Source of the DNA: Pseudomonadota bacterium
GTDB lineage: Bacteria > Pseudomonadota > Gammaproteobacteria > Steroidobacterales > Steroidobacteraceae
Assembly (NCBI GenBank): GCA_023417315.1
Contig: JAEZFW010000055.1
Coordinates: 62,001 to 126,000 of the forward strand
Direction: 5' to 3'
Length of the DNA stretch: 64,000 nucleotides
The notes under the pieces: model-generated
What the model saw: only the letters and a program-made list of their open reading frames with translations
Database searches by the model: none
Told to the model about the DNA's origin: nothing
Program-made: the position numbers and the translations under genes
Shown: piece after piece, positions 61,078 through 64,000 of the stretch
Position numbering within the stretch: the stretch's first letter is position 1
Layout: each line of letters starts with the position of its first letter

Positions 61078-62463
61078 CTATCGGACTTCTGTCGGAGCGG
61101 CTTCCGCCTTGAGCCGAAGCGATGCAGCGATGAAGTCTTTCCAGCCCACCAAGATGAAGCAGATTCCGGCAAGTGAACCGAATGCATAGACCGAGGCGAG
61201 CGAGTAGGAAACGCCGTCTGCTGCAGTGAACACGTAATCGGAGAGCAAGCCGACCGCGAGAGGCCCAAGCGTGACCGCGATCAGCCCATAGATCATCGTG
61301 TAGAGCGCCGTCATCTGACCACGCAGTCGATTGTGCGTGATCTGCGTCAGTCCGAAGAACGCGGCGGGCAATCCGAAGTTGGCCGTGAGCGAGGTGATGA
61401 CGTGGAACACGAGCGAGCTCGTGACGCTAGGAGCCAGGCTCTTTGCGACACCAAGGCCGCCCCAGATCAACGCCTGCACGAGCATCATGATCAGGGGAGC
61501 ATCCAAGCGGCCACGTTTCACGAGCCAGGCCATGATGAAACCGCTCGAAAGGGCGCTGATCACTCCGGATGGCACACCGACGACGGCGAGCATTCCGCCC
61601 ACTTCTGCGGGCTGCATGTCGAAGACTCTGATGAACAGCGTCGGATACCAGCTGAGCTGAGCGGCGATCAGGAACACGTTCATTACCGCACCGCCGATGA
61701 TCGCCAGATAGGCAAGCTTCTTCGCGTTCAGGTTGGAGATCAGCTCGCGTAGCACCTGCGCGAGGCCAACGGTAACCGCGCTCCGCGGTGCCGTTTCGCG
61801 CCGCACGGGTTCGCGCACCGTCAGTGCGAAGACGATGGCGAGAATCATGCCCGCGACCCCACACAGTATGAAAACGACCTGCCAGTCGCGGAAACTCCCT
61901 AAAACTCCCGTCCGCGCCTGTAGCCAAGTCGAGAGATAGATTGTCGAGGCGCCGACTAGGTAGGCCAGGCTGGTACCAAGCGAGCCCCCCAGCATGTAGA
62001 AACTGAACGCCTTGGCGCGCAGTTCGGGCCGGAAGTAGTCCGCGATCAACGACGACATGGTGGGTGTAACGGCTGCTTCCCCGGCCCCAACGAAAAGCCG
62101 CGCGATAAACAGCCCGACGAAGGTCGACGCGAGGCCGAACGCTGAGGTCGCAAAGCTGAACAGCACGAGGCTCGCGACCAGGACCGGCACGCGTCGGTAG
62201 CGGTCGATGAGTATTCCGACCGGCAAGCCGAGAGCCGTATAGAGAATCGCGAACGCGAGTCCGATAAGGAGCGATATGCCCGTATCGCTCACATTGAGAT
62301 CGCGCTGCATGGAATCGACGAGCAGGCCGATGACCACGCGATCGAGCGTCGCGATCGCGTAAACCAAGATCAGCAGGAACAGGACGTACCACGCATAGGC
62401 GGGTTTGGGCCAACTTACTGCCTCGGCTGCATCTGCGTCGGCCGAGGTTTGCGGTTGCTGCAT
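61078..62463 (-). CDS. MFS transporter, spinster-like
   Basis: A 461-residue inner-membrane transporter with 12 predicted helices. It starts YAWYVLFLLILVYAIATLDR and has the TM2-3 signature GLPVGILIDRYRRVPVL, with a long central loop (about 195-220). The layout with a tryptophan/proline-rich N-terminus and the phrase NRLRGQMTAL in the second half resembles spinster-type MFS proteins of sphingomonads and relatives. Substrate unknown. ATG at 62463. Confidence 0.86.
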   Translation of the reverse strand: MQQPQTSADADAAEAVSWPKPAYAWYVLFLLILVYAIATLDRVVIGLLVDSMQRDLNVSDTGISLLIGLAFAILYTALGLPVGILIDRYRRVPVLVASLVLFSFATSAFGLASTFVGLFIARLFVGAGEAAVTPTMSSLIADYFRPELRAKAFSFYMLGGSLGTSLAYLVGASTIYLSTWLQARTGVLGSFRDWQVVFILCGVAGMILAIVFALTVREPVRRETAPRSAVTVGLAQVLRELISNLNAKKLAYLAIIGGAVMNVFLIAAQLSWYPTLFIRVFDMQPAEVGGMLAVVGVPSGVISALSSGFIMAWLVKRGRLDAPLIMMLVQALIWGGLGVAKSLAPSVTSSLVFHVITSLTANFGLPAAFFGLTQITHNRLRGQMTALYTMIYGLIAVTLGPLAVGLLSDYVFTAADGVSYSLASVYAFGSLAGICFILVGWKDFIAASLRLKAEAAPTEVR

Positions 62464-62496
62464 GACTAGTGGGTATCGGAAAAGCGCCTCGGCGCA

Positions 62497-62631
62497 TCAA
62501 GCGCTGAGGTCTATGCGCTCTTTCACGATCTTCGGGTAGTCCGAATCGAGCCGGGCCGATGGCGCCGTCGTTGGCGCGAGAGCCGACATCGTTGCTGCGA
62601 CTGCGCTGCGCCCCATCGATAGCTTCTTCAT
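62497..62631 (-). CDS. Possible short peptide gene
   Basis: A 44-residue frame (MKKLSMGRSAVAATMSALAP... to LSA) starting at the ATG at 62631 after a decent ribosome site (CAAGGGGA). It begins like a signal sequence and ends in a charged segment (DYPKIVKERIDLSA). It lies directly before the spinster-like MFS gene, in the same direction. It could be a true short peptide, a leader, or the remnant of a longer gene. No family is recognised. Confidence 0.35.
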   Translation of the reverse strand: MKKLSMGRSAVAATMSALAPTTAPSARLDSDYPKIVKERIDLSA

Positions 62632-62848
62632 GCGATCCCCTTGCGACCTGTTGCTCGGTCGACAGGCCGAGCAGGTTCTAAGGATAGCGTAGTTACCTAG
62701 GTTAGCGCTACGATGCCAATTCGCTGCAATGTGCCTGCATGCGGAGCGTGTTTCGCAGCGCTATCCAACGCTGTCACCTTGCTGCGGATGAAGAGTCAGA
62801 CATCGCTCGGGCGCGAACCATCTTGACAAGCTGCGCCTCCTCGGCAAT
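62632..62848. promoter_or_regulatory. Divergent promoter region with partial palindrome
   Basis: Between the short peptide gene and the Tat-signal protein gene. TTACCTAGGTTA (62693-62704) is a near-perfect 12-base inverted repeat, followed by TAGCGCTA (62703-62710), a perfect 8-base palindrome reminiscent of the core of some LacI-type operators. TTGACA at 62823-62828 is a full consensus -35 for the plus-strand gene at 62968. I see no gene here. Confidence 0.4.
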
Positions 62849-62874
62849 GTTGTCATGTAGATAACATAGACAAC
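62849..62874. promoter_or_regulatory. Inverted repeat in the promoter of the Tat-signal protein
   Basis: GTTGTCATGT (62849-62858) and ACATAGACAAC (62864-62874) are inverted arms with one inserted base, around AGATA. It begins 20 bases after the TTGACA -35 box, so it overlaps the expected -10 and start region. This is a typical operator position for a TetR- or GntR-type regulator. Confidence 0.55.
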
Positions 62875-62967
62875 GTAGTAGACGACGCGATCGAATGATG
62901 ACTGCGAGTTGTCGTCCGCGCCAACTAGTGACCAACGGTGTTGGTCGTTCTGCAGGGGGGAGTACAA

Positions 62968-63822
62968 ATGAAGAGCGAATCGATGATCAGCCGCCGATCT
63001 CTGCTCGCCGCCACGACCGGCGTCGCCGCACTCGCGGTCGGCGCGCCGCTGAGCGCGTCCGCAGCAGGTCGAAACAGTGCGAAGTCCGCGCCGCGGACGG
63101 GCGCGCGTCCTCCGACGCTACGCAATACCCGAGGCAAGATTCTTTACATCAGTGACGACGGCACGGAACGCGGACGCGAGTGGTTCTCTTTCACCTGGCG
63201 CCGCGACGGTCAGATCACGCTGCGCGCCTATTGCGAGATCGACGACGGCCAAGTAGAGCGGGACGTGGTGCAGACGATGACGCCGGACTTCGCGCCCCTC
63301 GACTGCTTCATGCGCCTGCATTCGCGAGGAGCATTCCTAGGCACGGGATGGGTTCGCGTGACCGATACGCAAGCCGAATGCGAGGTGTTCAACAAGGATA
63401 TCGGACGCGTGGAGCAGGTCATCAAGTTGGATAGACCTGTGCCGACCCTCGTGACTCATCCGTTGTCTTCCGATTCGCTACTCGCGCGTCGCTACGATCA
63501 TTCGAAGAGCGATCGCGTCCAGTACTGGGAGGGCGGTCTTTCGACATCGCCCTTACTCGATGGTGCCAGCGGTCCGCTGCTTTCACAGAACGGACGACGG
63601 GCACTCGAGTATGTCGGTCCGGAGCGTGTCACGGTGCCGGCCGGCACCTTCGACACGCATCACTACAAGATCCTCATGAAGCCAAAAGCAGATGGCACGC
63701 CGACCTCTTATGAGCTCTGGGCTACTCATCCCGACTACCTATTCGTGCGCGGTACGGTAAGCGGCTATCTCAACAATAAGACCGGATCCGGCACGTACGA
63801 GCTCGTGGAGTATGAAGGTTGA
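62968..63822 (+). CDS. Tat-exported hypothetical protein
   Basis: A 284-residue protein with a twin-arginine signal (SMISRRSLLAATTGVAAL). The rest is a beta-rich soluble domain (WFSFTWRRDGQITLRAYCEI, GTGWVRVTDTQAECEVFN, ERVTVPAGTFDTHHYKILM, LFVRGTVSGYLNN), in form like DUF3108-type periplasmic proteins. No catalytic motif is seen. The ATG at 62968 follows GGGGGGAG. The inverted repeat upstream suggests specific control. A second Tat-signal gene begins 117 bases after its stop. Confidence 0.72.
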   Translation: MKSESMISRRSLLAATTGVAALAVGAPLSASAAGRNSAKSAPRTGARPPTLRNTRGKILYISDDGTERGREWFSFTWRRDGQITLRAYCEIDDGQVERDVVQTMTPDFAPLDCFMRLHSRGAFLGTGWVRVTDTQAECEVFNKDIGRVEQVIKLDRPVPTLVTHPLSSDSLLARRYDHSKSDRVQYWEGGLSTSPLLDGASGPLLSQNGRRALEYVGPERVTVPAGTFDTHHYKILMKPKADGTPTSYELWATHPDYLFVRGTVSGYLNNKTGSGTYELVEYEG

Positions 63823-63938
63823 TGGTCTGCGTGAGCGCGATCCCTCGTAATCGTTGCTTCGCCGGGATCGCCAAGCACATTTCTTCTTCGCCGCGCTCCG
63901 ACCAACTCTAGCAGCGCACTCGGAGATTTGGAGAACTA

Positions 63939-64000
63939 ATGGACCGTCGTACGTTCCTCGCCGGTGCTGCTGCAATCGCAGCCGCGCCGTTCGAAGTCAG
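63939..64000 (+). CDS. Start of a Tat-exported protein, 3' end outside window
   Basis: An open frame from the ATG at 63939 to the window edge (MDRRTFLAGAAAIAAAPFEV), with TTGGAG 8 bases upstream. The twin-arginine followed by a hydrophobic alanine run is a clear Tat-type signal. Nothing of the mature protein is in the window, so no function can be given. Confidence 0.65.
   Translation, partial: MDRRTFLAGAAAIAAAPFEV

Noticed and set aside
60990..61268. 93-residue N-terminal extension of the VOC protein
   Set aside because: It runs into the end of the MFS gene, has low-complexity Ser/Arg content, and the VOC fold begins at the ATG at 60989.
1..64000. CRISPR arrays, tRNA, rRNA and insertion sequences
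   Set aside because: I looked for regular spaced repeats, tRNA-like cloverleaf ends, and transposase motifs and saw none. The repeats that exist are few and are listed separately.

Overview
The window is high-GC bacterial chromosome with dense coding on both strands. Gene content suggests a gammaproteobacterium with a polymer- and carbohydrate-degrading lifestyle, perhaps of the Steroidobacteraceae type. This placement is inference from gene content: a GH43 enzyme, a secreted beta-helix protein, an SMP-30 lactonase, ThuA, DUF1592/DUF1552 and CxxCH-heme proteins, many Tat or Sec signal peptides, plus CsbD, YidB and SYLF housekeeping families. I saw no rRNA, tRNA, CRISPR array, transposase or integrase.

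Region 1 (1-17.6 kb) is ordinary accessory metabolism. It holds the end of an NTF2-like secreted protein, an MFS exporter, a MetE C-terminal-like methyltransferase, a translationally coupled GH43 plus accessory pair, a Tat-exported type B carboxylesterase, and a large lipoprotein that combines a dehydrogenase-like propeller, HEAT-like repeats, cytochrome c and a discoidin domain. A group of small stress or hypothetical genes follows (CsbD, a small basic protein, YidB), then an acyltransferase, an S41 peptidase and a SpoIIAA-like protein.

Region 2 (17.87-42.04 kb) is one co-directional, tightly coupled block of 18 genes, many joined by ATGA or GTGA overlaps. It encodes an extracellular contractile injection system (eCIS): sheath, tube, zinc-ribbon baseplate chaperone, a disordered protein, a Pvc16-like cap protein (DUF4255), AAA+ ATPase, small protein, DUF4157/eCIScore protein, Pvc7-like tube-baseplate protein, LysM protein, gpD-like hub, gpV-like spike, PAAR-like tip, gp25, two J-like baseplate proteins, tail-I-like protein and a DUF6519 protein. 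Capsid, terminase, portal, integrase and lysis genes are absent, so this is a tail-derived machine and not a prophage. The eCIScore protein ends in a region I read as a GH-E type HNH/EndoVII nuclease, which makes it a likely loaded toxin. I recognise no dedicated tail-fibre gene and no tape measure.

Region 3 (42-64 kb) returns to catabolism and export: a secreted beta-helix protein behind a perfect 14-nt LacI-type palindrome, ThuA, SMP-30, an M28 peptidase, SYLF, a secreted protein with two homologous modules, GYD, the DUF1592-DUF1552-secreted-protein triplet, LysE, isochorismatase-like, CobW-like, a membrane protein, a VOC protein, a spinster-like MFS and two Tat-signal proteins, the last cut by the window edge.

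Non-coding structure worth noting: two copies of a 45-nt imperfect palindrome, each between convergent genes (one directly after the eCIS operon); two 35-nt direct repeats bracketing the SYLF gene, sharing a core with those palindromes; a triple direct repeat upstream of the DUF1592 gene; and an inverted repeat in the promoter region of a Tat-signal protein at 62968.
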